60,000 bases of DNA from Chrysomallon squamiferum (Eukaryota > Mollusca > Gastropoda > Neomphalida > Peltospiridae): assembly GCA_012295275.1 (NCBI GenBank), contig CM022665.1, positions 40,689,152-40,749,151 on the forward strand. The letters are read 5' to 3'. Below are positions 45,510-58,136 of this stretch, one piece after another (the first letter of the stretch is position 1; the number at the start of each line of letters is the position of its first letter). The translations under genes and the position numbers were made by a program. The notes beneath the pieces are model-generated. The model made no database searches. It was not told the origin of the DNA and saw only the letters and a program-made list of their open reading frames with translations.

Positions 45510-46349
45510 ATAAGCAGTAATAAATTATATGATTGCAAATAAAAAAATTAACGAAAATAATGTGTGAATTTGTGAAATAACTAGTAATTATTTATATGAC
45601 TGCAAATAAAAACATTAATGAAAATAATGTGTGAATTTGTTATATAACCAACAATAAATTACACTATTGCCAAAAACAAATGCTAACGAAAATAATATCT
45701 GAATTTGGGATACAATAAATAATAAATTATACAATCGCTAATAAAAACATTAATGAAAGAATGACTGAATTTGTGAAATAACCAATGTTATATATTAAAT
45801 GAATCACTGTAACCTGATGAATGTAACTGTTATATGTAACATATTATACTGTTACCAATATTCACATTAATGGAAATAATCCATGGATTTGCTTTGCAAT
45901 ATAATCAATAACATGTTTTACGTGGTTAACTACTATTACCAATGCATATAATAAAATATATAATCTAGAAATGATATAACCAGTGACAAATTATGATATC
46001 ACAGCCAGAGATATTATAATATAAGGAGTAATACAAACAAAAATAACCTCTGAAATTTATCATTTAATCAATAAGAAGTTACCTATAATTAAACTGATAA
46101 ATATATATAAAAATGAAAAGAACCTCTAAATCTATGATGCAGCTAATAACATTATGCACGATAAACTACTCTCATTATCACAAACATTAATAAAAAAACC
46201 CCTCTAAAACTGAACTTAATCCTTGAATTTATGATATACCAATAACAAGTTATACATGATAAAATAGGTTATTTTCATTCGTATAATACAGTTAATAACA
46301 AATTATACACAATAAAGTAAATGACATCATAACACACATTAATGGAAAT
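45510..46349. repeat. diverged tandem array, about 67-bp unit
   Basis: GAATTTGTGAAATAAC-like segments start at 45566, 45633, 45701 and 45767 (spacings 67, 68, 66), linked by AATAAATTATAC and AAACATTAATGAAAATAAT. Looser copies continue to about 46349. Confidence 0.8.
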
Positions 46350-46633
46350 AACCTCAACAACTGAAAACAACCTCTAAAACTGAAAATAACCTCAACAAAT
46401 GAAAAAACCTCTAAAACTGAAAATAACCTCAACAAATGAAAACAACCTCTAGAACTGAAAATAACCTCAACAAATGAAAACAACCTCTAAAACTGAAAAT
46501 AACCTCTACAAATGCAAACAACCTCTAAAACTGAAAATAACCTCAACAAATGAAAACAACCGCTAAAACTGAAAATAACCTCTACAACTGAAAACAACCT
46601 CTACAGCTGAAAAACAACCTCTAAAACTGAAAT
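46350..46633. repeat. 19-bp/38-bp tandem array nested in the 67-bp array
   Basis: About 15 monomers of 19 bp alternate between AACCTCAACAAATGAAAAC and AACCTCTAAAACTGAAAAT, forming a 38-bp dimer. On both sides the sequence returns to the parent 67-bp repeat (CATTAATGGAAATAACC before, CTGAATTTATGACACAACC after). Confidence 0.88.
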
Positions 46634-46690
46634 TAACCACTGAATTTATGACACAACCAATAACTAGAAATGTCATTATCACACACATTA
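46634..46690. repeat. resumed parent unit of the 67-bp array
   Basis: CTGAATTTATGACACAACC followed by CACACATTAATGAAAG continues the pattern seen before the nested array; the array ends here. Confidence 0.7.
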
Positions 46691-47139
46691 ATGAAAGAGC
46701 TTGTGTTATTAGTTTCTGACTGCAGTAATAGCTGCTTGCTAACAATGATGTCTTCAACCTGCTGCCTGTGTTTATCGTGTTTATTTTTTTTTTTTCTTCT
46801 TCTTCTTCTCATTAGTTTTACGATAACGTCCATGCACTTCCGAATTATCTTCCAATGCATGAACATCAAACGACCTTCTGCGAGATGCTCAGTGCCACAG
46901 TGTCGTCAGCATGGCTTACATGTAATTGCATTGTCAGTTACAGCTTGTCTGTACGTCTGTAAGTGTCAAACTCAGTAAGTGCTGAACTGGTAGACATGGA
47001 AGGCAAACAGATAATGTTTAATTGCACAGTGATAGTGTTCGCTGTGAGGTGCTTAATGACCTGGCATCGTGTGCAGTTTATTTGTATGAGTTTAGAAACC
47101 ACTTTATTAAGTACTTAAAACCTGCGACATACTATTTTG

Positions 47140-47720
47140 TGTTCGTTACATTTGTATGTATATTGGTTACAGTGGTATCTATGGTTATATTGGTATGCAT
47201 GCTGTTTGTTATGTACTGGTATATGTTACACTGGTATGTATGTTAGTTATACTGGTATATGTTAGTATATATGTTGGTTAAATTGGTATGTCTGCTGGTT
47301 ACTCTGTAACCTATATGTTACTTACATTGGTATGTATGTTAGTTACTGGTATATGTACTGGTTACACTAGTATGTATACTGATAACAATGCGATGTATGC
47401 TGGTTACACTGGTATGTATGTTAGTTACACTAGTATGTATGTTGATAACAATGCTATGTATGCTGATTACACTGGTATGTATACTGGTTACACTGGTATG
47501 TATGTTAGTTACACTAGTATGTATACTGATAACAATGCAATGTATGTTGGTTACACTGGTATATATGTTGGTTACATTGATGTCTGCTGTTATACTGAAA
47601 CCTATACAGTGTACATTATAAAGTAGGTTACACTGGTATATAAGCTGGTTACAATGGTACATGTGGCTGTTACACTGGAATATGTGCTGGTTACACTGGT
47701 ATACGTGCTGGTTACAACAT
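47140..47720. repeat. minisatellite with a 20-21 bp unit
   Basis: GGTTACACTGGTATGTATGTT and close variants (some with GATAACAATGC) are repeated about 27 times. Because most units are 21 bp, all frames show a 7-residue periodic ORF; I regard these as artefacts. Confidence 0.92.
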
Positions 47721-48083
47721 ATGTATGCTGTTTACATTTTAATGAATCTTTTTATGTAAATTCAGTAACAGCAGGAATCCTTTGTAAATCATTAATTCCA
47801 TTTTTAGTTCTTCCATTTTTATATGTTTTTCTCTTTTTTTATGTTTTCTGTCTTCTCTGCTGTTGTTTTTTCACTCACTTTCTGAACAATGTCAAGTAAA
47901 TCGATGAAGACTTCTGTTTAACATGAAAACAAAACATCAGAGTGCTACATGTAACCAGAATTAGAATATAACAGCATTTTTAACATTTTATTATTGTTTG
48001 AATTATGCATTGCTTTTAATTTAGGATTATTTTGTAAATATGCATGTGTGAATGTCTGTGTATATGTGCATGTGTATGTGTGT

Positions 48084-48090
48084 CTGAGTG

Positions 48091-48128
<38 letters not shown>

Positions 48129-48142
48129 GTGTGTGTGTGTGT
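48084..48142. repeat. (TG)n microsatellite
   Basis: About 27 TG units with one break. Confidence 0.93.
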
Positions 48143-49019
48143 ACACATATGTACTTGTGCATATATATGTTTGAGTGTCTATGAAAATATTTGAATATTT
48201 ATGAATTTCGTCTTAGTAATAACATTTTCCATACATATACAAGCAAAATCAGATTAGTCTTATTTATTTATTTATGAGTAAAAATATTATCTGGTATTCA
48301 ATTTATTTTTATTTTTGTATTATTTATTTATCATAAATCACTTCTGCAAAGTCTTAGAACAGAATTCTCTGAGAACAACAGTTTTTAAAAAAAATATAAA
48401 AAATGACATTATCACCATTACCATCATAAAAACAGCCATTTACATGTCACTTTCTGATGACTTTTATTATGAACAATGCAATAAACTTTAAAAAAAACCC
48501 AGAAGCTTTCAAAAATCTAGAAGCAGTTATTTCCTGTTCTACATCTATTGAAAGTAAAGCTTCTGGGTCAAATCCGCTATTAAATTTGCTTTCATTATGA
48601 TGAATATAACTTCTAAAAACTGAATTTTATTTTTAAAAAATAAAATAAATAAAGAAAAAGGACTGAAAATCTACTACATGCACTTGCCCCAGAACTGACA
48701 AGCATATAGAACAAGCATTAATTTTTTTTTTTTTTTTAAAACCTATTCTGTACAAAATACACAGAGATGAGAAGAAAAAAAATATTATGATGAAAGAGAG
48801 AGAAAAATAAGCCTAACACCGAGTAATTTCTGTTTAAGAAAATCAATGTATGAAAGCAGAAATCAATTGAGTTGTTAAGAAGAGTTACAAATAAGGAATC
48901 TGTATTAAGCTGTGCTTCATTATATTTGGGAAACATGAAAGGGCAATTTGCAGCTGTATGCAGCAGTGAAGATTGATTCAGTTAGAAAATAGGTAATTAG
49001 ACATCAGCTGTCAGGTAAG

Positions 49020-49570
49020 CACAATAAATAATGAATCAGTCAACATCAATACTAAATAAACCAGTCTGCATCGATAAAAAAATTCTCTGGTCATAATCAT
49101 TAAACCAGTAGTTCTATCAACATAAAACTTAATGTCTACAATCAACATAAAAAAAAAAAAATGGCTGGTCACAATCATAAAACCAGTGGTTATATCAACA
49201 TAAAACCTCATGTTTGTTTCAACATAAACATTTTTTTTTAAATTACTGGTCACAATCATAACACCAGTAATTTGTATCAAGATCAAATCATTTGTTTGCA
49301 TCAATATAAAAAAAAATACTAGTTACAATAAAAATTTGTTGTTCTGCTAACAGTAGCCACATGGATACATCAACATTTAAAAAAAAAAAAGTAATAAATG
49401 CTCTGGTCACAATCATAAAACCATAAAAATTAATGTCTGCATTAACATAAAAACATGTCTGCATTAACATAAAAAAAATCCCACTAGTTACAGTAATAAA
49501 GTCTTCATTTTGTATCAATAAAAAATGACTTGTCTATATAAACATAAAAAAAAAAAAAAAAAAAACTCTA
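49020..49570. repeat. tandem array, about 80-bp unit with internal A-runs
   Basis: CTGGTCACAATCATAAAACC (or CTAGTTACAATAA) starts at about 49087, 49165, 49246, 49318, 49403 and 49483, spacings of 72-85 bp. Each unit also contains TCAACATAAA followed by an A-run (or T-run) of variable length. Confidence 0.82.
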
Positions 49571-49770
49571 CATCAATATATATAAACTATGGGTCTGTTA
49601 TGAATATAATTACAACACTAAATATATCAATAAAATAAAAAAACTGTATCAATAAAAAACAAGAAAAAAAAGAAAGACAAAACAAAACTATATCAATAAA
49701 AAGAAAAAGAAAAAAGCTAATTTACATCAACATATAAAAACTCTGATCCACATCAGCAAGAAACCATCAA
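49571..49770. repeat. decayed extension: ATCAATAAAA-type short repeats
   Basis: Several TATCAATAAAA words separated by A-rich DNA, apparently derived from the TCAACATAAA part of the 80-bp unit to the left. Confidence 0.5.
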
Positions 49771-50794
49771 CATGAACATAAAACTACTATTAAAACAGTG
49801 CAACTCTATACTTTACAAATCTGTATCAGTGTTAAAAAAATACAGCACAAGTCTATTTCAGAATACAGTGATAATAATGATAATAATAATAATAGCAGCA
49901 GTAATAGTAGTAATATTATCATTAACAAAAACAACAATAATAAGAAACATACTCAGACAATACCTGACCACAACAAACTGCCAGTTATAACCAAATTTAT
50001 GTTTTTCAAGTTCCAACAACTTTTGTCATGAATCTTATGGTATTAAAACATACTTCCTATTTTTTAAAGTTTGACTAAATGTTTTTGAGGTGTTTTTATT
50101 TTTTGTTTCTTTGGTCCCCCCCACACACACACATGCATATTAGTATATTCATGTATTAGATTCTAATATGTATGCAGATGACACACATTTTTACAAAAGT
50201 AACTATACACATCCATCTCAATTACAGCACATAATTTGTCAGCAAATATATTTTCATGGCAGGTAAAATATCATGTTTAATGACAAATGGGAATAAAATG
50301 AAGATAAATGTTTATCATTTTATGAAACCCAGCTTTTATAACTGCTAAAAACAGACAAATAAACTAGATATAAAAATCACTTTGTCTATCTGATCACTTA
50401 ATTTAAAGTTTTATCTTTAAATATATAATTAAATTCAACGAGTTACAGTTTGGTTATGTCTGTTTTATATTCTAATCAAAATGATTATGTTACAAATTAT
50501 ACACTTTATGTTTTGATGTAGATTTAATTAAACTGTCCTTTAATACTAATTTGAGAAACAAATTGGGTTATTTTTTGCTCTGTATTCTAATAAACTCTTT
50601 TATGTTTCAATTTTTTATTTCATTTTTGGCTGTTGTTCTTGTCATTCAGTCTTAGTAATAATAAAGTATAAAAACAAAAGAGTACAGTTTAAAATTTATT
50701 TGTACCATTTTAACAAATCAGTCATTTCATTTTAAAATTTAAAAAAAAAAATAAAAAAATAAAAAAATCAATCAGCCATCCATTTTGAAAAATG

Positions 50795-50998
50795 CATATA
50801 TATTGGCTAAAGGTTCAAGCATATTTGTACTGGGCATTCAATCAATGATCCACTGTTCAATATTAGAAAACTAGTCAGACAGAAGACATGAGGCAATAGT
50901 CACACACCTTTCCATTTAGCTGTTATTAAGAAGAGATCCTAGTATCTGCCAGCCAGAAACCAGTGGCTTAACCACTCTGTTTAAGACTAATTTGGAGT
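50795..50998 (-). mobile_element. tRNA-derived SINE (decayed)
   Basis: Minus strand, 5' to 3': an A-box region AGAGTGGTTAAGCCACTGG, a degenerate B-box in CAGATACTAGGATCTC about 18 nt later, then a body with AAGGTGTGTGACTATTGCC and a tail with TGCCCAGTACA and GCTTGAACCTTTAGCC. Order and words fit a mollusc-type tRNA-SINE as I recall it, and match the head and tail of the 14.5 kb copy. Confidence 0.6.
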
Positions 50999-51503
50999 GG
51001 ACAAGATCAATGGATTCTCTATGTACATCTATTACTTACTGTGGTCAGTGGTTGACAGGCAGTTAAATCTATCAGAAAATCAATTTACACAATTTGCTAC
51101 TTTTGCCGATGTCCAACTGAAGTTCATTAGCTCACAATTATCCATGACAGACCAATCACTTCATTTTTACTGTAGACATTAAAACCCATCATTTTTTTAA
51201 ACATTATACTGCCTTAGACGCGATCAATACATTTTATGTAACCTGGCATCTTCTTGCAGTACTGTTCACACTTTGGAGTCATTGTGTTTCAGTGCCCCAC
51301 AACAGACATATATATATATACGTTCATACTGAATGTTTATTCAAACATATTTGCATGATGATCAAATGAATAAATAAATGAATGCTTAACGGCATTTTAA
51401 TACTAACAATTAATATAAAAAAATTTTGTTATATTGTGAGACAGGACATCTGATGATTTCATTCTATGGGTTACTCTCATTAACGACCAGCAAGGTTACA
51501 TAC

Positions 51504-51504
<1 letters not shown>

Positions 51505-51541
<37 letters not shown>
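51505..51541. repeat. (TA)n microsatellite
   Basis: About 17 TA units followed by a CT-rich stretch. Confidence 0.92.
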
Positions 51542-51546
<5 letters not shown>

Positions 51547-51944
51547 TGTATCCTTTCTCTTTCTCTCTCCCCCTCCTCTCTCTCTTTTTTCTTTCTCTCC
51601 CATGTGAACGTACATACAAAAGTAATATTTTCCTGCCTACGGGAAGATACAAGTAAAAGAACTCTTATTGCTAACAGAAAATAATCATCCTGCTTGTGTC
51701 AATGGGTTTCCTCTTTGATAATCTATTATTGCCTTTAACAAAATATAATGAAAGAAGAGCAATATGTGTTGAGTGTTATCAAATAAAATATTTCTTCTGT
51801 CCTCAAGTAACAAAGCTGCAGTCTTTTATAAACCTCTTAGCTACAGCCCACTTTTGTCCAGTGGTCAGTGACAAATGGACAGTTAGAAGTAACAGAAAAT
51901 CAATTCAAACAATTTGTTTTTATCTCTATTCCTTGTCTGTCATT

Positions 51945-51982
51945 TGTTTTCTTTGTTTTCTTTGTTTTCTTTGTTTTCTTTT
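51945..51982. repeat. (CTTTGTTTT)n, four copies
   Basis: A 9-bp unit repeated about four times without change. Confidence 0.9.
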
Positions 51983-52329
51983 TACTTCTTCTTTTTGTTT
52001 TTATTCTTTTTTAAATTTATTTATTTATTTCGTGTTAACATTCTGCTGCAAAGCATATGTCACAGTAACCTAAGATGGCCTGCAATTAAATAATGTTCCA
52101 GTGAGTTAGAAAATAGCCATTTCTCTTTTTCACCTTCTTCTCCAATAAACATTTTGTTATTGATTCTGGCAACCCAGATCTCAGAGAACGAACAAATAGA
52201 ATTATCACTTGGCTGTTTCGTTTTGGGTTCCAAATTGCCATAGACAGGGCTTCTACAAAACCAGACATGATGTGGAACTTTTGTGTGTGATCACCGGTTT
52301 AGGTAATGGCCAGGGGCTAATAATATTAA

Positions 52330-52336
<7 letters not shown>

Positions 52337-52400
<64 letters not shown>
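52337..52400. repeat. (GA)n microsatellite
   Basis: About 31 GA units followed by GA-rich sequence to about 52530. Confidence 0.94.
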
Positions 52401-52402
<2 letters not shown>

Positions 52403-53429
52403 TGATAGAGAGAGACATAACAGAAAGATTGAGAAATTGAGTAAAAGACACAGAGAGACAGGGAGTGAAAGAATGGCAGAATGGCCTAGAGAAAGAGAGT
52501 GAAAATCTTGCACACAGAGAGAAAGAAAAATCAAAACAAAAAGAACAAGGTTTAAAAATTAATGATACAAAAACATTTAGAAATAAACTCCACCTCAGTG
52601 ATAATAAACTGAAACAAAAACATAGAACTGAAACTATACAGTAAAACGTACAATGGCCAGAAGTCTCCTGAAGTACAGAACTGAATATCTTATGTTAACT
52701 TAATTAAGATCTAGTGACATGCCTTTGAGGAATTAATTCTCAGAATATATACATTTTTTATGTCACACAGTATTGTGTTTTTGTAAACTTAGATATTTAT
52801 TCAATGAATTTGCCAACAAAAAAAAAGGAGAGAGACAAAGAAAGAAGAAAAATATTTCAATGGTTAAGTCAGATATCTTAAGATATTTTGCTGTGTTTTG
52901 AACTTAGACAATTTTCTATTATATTTTATTATACAGAGAAGATTTATTAATAAGTTTCTGTTTGCGATGCTGTAACTTATAATATGATTACCTGGTTTGT
53001 ATGTGTATTTAATAAATATGTGTGTGTGTGTGTGTATGTTTGTCATACATGTTTGTATGTGTGTGTATATATATATGTAAATGATTATGAAAATCTAAAG
53101 ACTTTCATTTTCCAAAAACACCAAAAAAAACATTCTTAATCAAGCTCTGATTAACTTCATTTGTAATATATTCATGTCATCCCTGCTGATAAGACTTTCA
53201 CCAGAATTCTTTAAAAAGTATTTAACAAAATACAGTAATATTTTGTAACTGGAATAGTGATTAAATGAAGATGAGCACTGTATGACGATGTGAACAAAAT
53301 TAGTTTTACAAAACACTGCATTGTTCTCATGTCAGTGACCAGAATAAGTCTTAATCGTTACATTTTTTTTTTCTTTTCTTTTCTTTTTTGCTAGAACAAA
53401 AAGAAGAAAAATTGATTTATTATAAACTC

Positions 53430-54235
53430 TAGGAAATCTGAAGAGGTATTAGCCGTATTAACCTTTTGAATACCTTTAGTTATCTCTCTGTATTAGTATG
53501 ATTTTGACTTTTCTTATGCCTACAGGTACCAGTTTCATGGTCAAAACATTAAGTTTTAACAGAATCTTGGGAATATTATGTAATATTTCTGTTAATCCAA
53601 GACAGTTCCTAGATATTCTAACCTCTAAAGCACATTTTTAGTGTCAACTATATTTATTGGTCATATTAACTATGGTGACTTCTTTTAAGATCAAAGTAAT
53701 CTGAACTGTAACAGAATCATCTGAATATCACATCATATTTTCATCAATTCTGTATGTAATCTTAAGAGTAACTTTAGTGTATACTATAATTACTGGTCAT
53801 GATTTTAACTTCCCCTGTACCTGAAGGGACTTCTTTCATGGTCAAAATATACTCAGTTATAACAGAAACGTCAACATATCGTATTTATGTTTGAGTTAGT
53901 CCAGTAAGATTCCTGGATATTCTGAACTCTAGAGTATGTTTAGTAACCACTTTATTTACTGGTAATGATTTTGACTTCCCTTGAACCTACAGTTACCAGT
54001 TTTGTGAACATACCATACCGAGTTAAACAAAATCTTCAGCATATCACATATTTTTATCAGTCCTATGTGTTGTCTGGGTATTGTAATCTCAGAGTAAATT
54101 TAGCAACAGCCATATTTATTAGTCATAATTTTCACTTCCTTTGTTGTACATACAGTAATGTCAAAATATACTCAAGTTATAACAGAATCTAAAAAAGAAC
54201 GTATCATGTGTTTGTCAGTCCTGTAAGATGTATGC
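53430..54235. repeat. tandem array, about 165-bp unit, about five copies
   Basis: The landmark TTTACTGGTCATGATTTTGA (with variants) falls at about 53494, 53659, 53795, 53961 and 54121, spacings of 165, 136, 166 and 160 bp. Further landmarks recur in the same order: CATGGTCAAAATATACT, TATAACAGAATCT, CATATCACAT, ATCAGTCCTGTAAG, GATATTCTAACCTCTA. Confidence 0.85.
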
Positions 54236-54319
54236 TCTTATAATACATCAGCAAAAATATAAGATAAACAAAATATAAACCAATAACAGAAAAAACAAGA
54301 ATTTTTTTCTTTCTTTTTG

Positions 54320-54343
54320 TTTTTTTTTTTTTTTTTTTTTTTT
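54320..54343. repeat. poly(T) tract
   Basis: T-run of 24 nt. Confidence 0.88.
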
Positions 54344-54639
54344 GACAAATATCATTTTATGTTTTCCAGTCAAATTTTTGTTATTTTATTTTTCTCCCAT
54401 AACTCGAGGGTCAATAGTTCTCAGTCTTAATAACAAGGAGGATATTTTCATGACACTTGTTATCACTTTAATATACACCACACTCATTAGACACTGTCAG
54501 GTGGAGGGAGGTTTTTGTCACAAGTGTCAACAATGTCTGGACAATCAGCGCTTTTCTGACACCTGCAGAACGATCATGAAAATAATGGTCTGGAGAAGTC
54601 TCTGAATCTAAATGTCTTGTGTGTGTTATCGATATGCAT

Positions 54640-54835
54640 GTACATACATGCACACATTTATTCATATACATACACGCATTTATTGATACACACACACATT
54701 TTTATTAACACACACACACACATAAATGTATATGTGAATGTCAGTGTATGTTTGTGTTTGTGTGTGTGTGTGTATGCACTCATGTGCATGTGTGTATGTG
54801 TGAATGTGCATGTGTGCATGCATGCATGCATAGTA
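54640..54835. repeat. CA/TG compound microsatellite
   Basis: CA-rich sequence turns into TG-rich sequence near 54730, an imperfect inverted pair that could fold back on itself. Confidence 0.8.
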
Positions 54836-55604
54836 TAGTGACCAAAAACACACTTGTCTTGCTTGTATAAGTAGGTTTGTGTGTTTGCACAGTTTGAATA
54901 TGTATGCAAGTCTCAAACTGTGTATGTACGTATCTACACGTAAATGCATATATTAATGAATACATTACGTAACTGTATTAATGAATAAGATGTACATGTT
55001 TTGCATAAACAGACATAAAAGTACATTTCCTCTGACTCATTATTAAATGATTACAACAACTCAATAACTGCTTCATCGCTGCAGCTTTTCCCTACTCACA
55101 ACAAACAGCTTAACAATAAATAACCCACCCCACCCCCTTAAAAATCAATGACGCATCGAGCGATGTACACATGCCACACAGGAAGAAAGAACAAAAACAG
55201 AAATTAAAATAATTCTCTCCTCTTTCCACTCTAAGCAAGTTAATTAAATAAATATTTTGCCACAGACTTGGAGAGATCACCAACTGTCTGTAACAGGAAG
55301 ACTCACCACCATGGATTAGAACTGCATACTACTGTCTTCCAGTTGGTATACACACACCACATGATAATCACTATTCTGGCTTCATCGATTAGTATTGATG
55401 TTCCTCTGGCCCTCCAGGACAGCACTGATTTGGCGAGACCTTTTGGAAGTGTTTATCTTTAATGTGGGCTAACTCGTTTCTGTCACCGATTCCGAACTGT
55501 GCTGGATCAAGCCCCCATCAGAAATAATTAGCGAAGACAGCTTGGAGATTGTCAGATCCAGGTTAAATTGGATCTAACCAAAAAGTTAATAAGTACAGTA
55601 TCAA

Positions 55605-55875
55605 TATAATTTTTCAGTATTAATACAGTGTTAGCATCAGCATAATTTCAATATTAATACAGTTTTAGCATCAGTATAATTTCAGTATTAATACAGTTTT
55701 AGCATCAATATAATTTCAGCATTAATAGTATTAGCATCAATATAATTTCAGTATTAATGCAATATGAGTATCAACATAATTTCAGTATTAATGCAGTATG
55801 AGTATCAACATAATTTCAGTATTAATGCAGTATGAGTATCAATATAATTTCAATATTAATGCAGCATCAGTATCT
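55605..55875. repeat. 34-bp tandem array
   Basis: ATAATTTCA starts at 55642, 55676, 55710, 55742, 55776, 55810 and 55844: spacings of 34, 34, 32, 34, 34 and 34 bp. The unit is roughly AATTTCAGTATTAATGCAGT followed by ATGAGTATCAACAT. Confidence 0.92.
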
Positions 55876-56310
55876 GTATAACACAGCTTTATTAGTAGTA
55901 TATCTTCATTTTTAATATTAATATATTTGTATTAGCACTGGTATGGTTTTAACTGGAACATAATGTTATTAATATAAGCTTCATTATCAGAATATCTTCA
56001 TTCTTAATATTAATATTTTTTGTATTATCAACTTAATATGGCTTTGACTGTGACACCAGTGTAAATTCAGTATTAACAGAGTTTCATTATCAGTCTGTCT
56101 TCATTCTTAACATTAATATATTTGTATTATTAACGTGACATCGGTATGGCTTTAACTGCAACATAAGTGTAATTTCAGCATTAATACAGTTTCATTATCA
56201 GTATATCTTCATTTTTAATATTAATATGTATGTGTTATTAACTTAATATGGCATTAACCGTGACACTAATGTAATTTCACTATTAATATAGCTTCATTAC
56301 TATTGTTAAC
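55876..56310. repeat. tandem array, about 92-106 bp unit
   Basis: TATCTTCATT (or TGTCTTCATT) occurs at about 55901, 55993, 56097 and 56203. Each unit also has TTAATATTAATAT, GGCTTTAACTG and, from the second unit on, an AATTTCAGTATTAATACAGT segment like the neighbouring 34-bp repeat. Confidence 0.85.
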
Positions 56311-57714
56311 GTTAATATATTTTATTATCCCATTAACTTTATTACATTTATGACTGAAATGTCTCCTGTATTGATGTAGCATTATCATCCAATTAACTTT
56401 GTTATGGTTATGGCTTAACAGACTTCGTAACTTCAGTAGTGACACAGCATCATTATCAGTTTAATTTCAGTCTCTAATTTTCACTGTTTTACTTTGCCCG
56501 CTGACAAATTTCCTGTTCTAGCTGGGTCTCTACAACTCATGAATTAAAAGTGTATTAAAGAATGCAAAAAGAAACTGATAAAATTCTATTTTCATCTTTA
56601 AATGTCTCATCTACGTCTGCATTATTATTTTTTTTACTCTCACACATCCAGGGAATTCCCTACTAACAACAGGCTTACATTCAGATCAATTGGATGTAAA
56701 TCAAAATGGATGATATTTCACAATTTATTTAAGATTATTTGTTAGGAAATATTACCCCATTTTCTTTTCTTTTTTTTTATCTATTTCACTTCTATGGTAA
56801 CAGAGTGCAGCCAGACAGGAAATATGAAACGGAAATGAATCATGATATTTTAAAAATATTTTCTCTCATTTTTCTTTTTCTTTTTCTTTCTTTCTTTCTT
56901 CATTTATTTATTTATTTATTTAATATTTTGGTTTTTTAATGGTTTTATTTGTTGTCAAGCTTGTCAGTAAACACAGATGTAAATCACAAAAGCTGTGAGT
57001 AGAGGACTAACTGAAGACAATAAATCTTTTTTGAAAAATAACTCATGATGTGCTAACAGCAATATTCCTCTTTCAGTGACTCAGCTGCATGTTATGTTCT
57101 CTTTTATATACATATAAAGAAAACCTACACTATACCCAGAATTTTGAAAATAAAACACATTTAAAGAAATGCAGATGTCTCCTATAGTCATTTTACTTAT
57201 CATTGTATACCAAAAAAAAATATTCTTACAACAAGCAATTCAACCACAGAAATTAGTATTAACACCAAGTTTAATAATTATTATATAAAATATTTAAATA
57301 TCTTCTAAAAAGCTTTCATCAAAATTTATAAGAGTTTAAAAAAAAATGTAGGCATATCCATGACACTGATGTTTCTTATCAGATACATTACGACATTACA
57401 TCTACTGCATTATGACAATTTAAGTCAAATTTTTAAAATAATAAATGCAAAATAAACAAAAATCTAAAATCTTCTTTTAGTTGATGAAAAATGGTTACAG
57501 TGGATGTAAATGATTGTATTAGAGAATTAATACACGGAAGATGTAACTAAACTGATATACAGGATTCATGGATGAAAACAAGAATTGTATAACTAAGACA
57601 TATGTTTATTGTAAATTATTCTTTTCATAATTGCTCACATTCACTGAAAGTTCAATCACATCCAAACTGGGCACATTTCCAAATGAACTGGTGAATTTAT
57701 AAACCATATGTGCT

Positions 57715-57740
57715 TATATATATATATATATATATATATA
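57715..57740. repeat. (TA)n microsatellite
   Basis: About 12 TA units. Confidence 0.9.
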
Positions 57741-57976
57741 CTAACTAATATAGTTTGAATGTCAAAAAAAAATAATATCTGAAACATTGTTATAACCCAT
57801 ACCAAAATATACTAGTGAAATAAATATTATCTGTATCTTTACCAAATATATGGATTTGTGCAGTCTGAAATACACAAGTCAATGCATTTATCTTACATAA
57901 GAAATGTTCTACTCTGGGCAGCCTTCATGTATATGTTGCCAACCTAACATTTGTTTTTAATTTTCTTTATTATCAG

Positions 57977-58050
<74 letters not shown>
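57977..58050. repeat. (CA)n microsatellite
   Basis: About 36 uninterrupted CA units, the longest pure CA run in the window. Confidence 0.95.
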
Positions 58051-58051
<1 letters not shown>

Positions 58052-58105
58052 ATATTCTTTTTATTAATTCAACACTTCAAATTTTTCCTACACAATACTA
58101 TATTC

Positions 58106-58107
<2 letters not shown>

Positions 58108-58135
<28 letters not shown>
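58108..58135. repeat. (CAA)n microsatellite
   Basis: Nine CAA units. Confidence 0.88.

Positions 58136-58136
<1 letters not shown>

Noticed and set aside
47288-47662. Long ORFs on both strands with a 7-residue period
   Set aside because: Product of a 21-bp minisatellite; no signal peptide, domain or unique sequence, and open on both strands alike.
54640-54965. Overlapping His/Tyr/Thr-rich or Cys/Val-rich ORFs near 54.6-54.9 kb
   Set aside because: Translations of a CA/TG microsatellite.
55268-55462. 64-aa plus-strand ORF in a slightly GC-richer stretch
   Set aside because: No recognisable sequence features and no splice partners.
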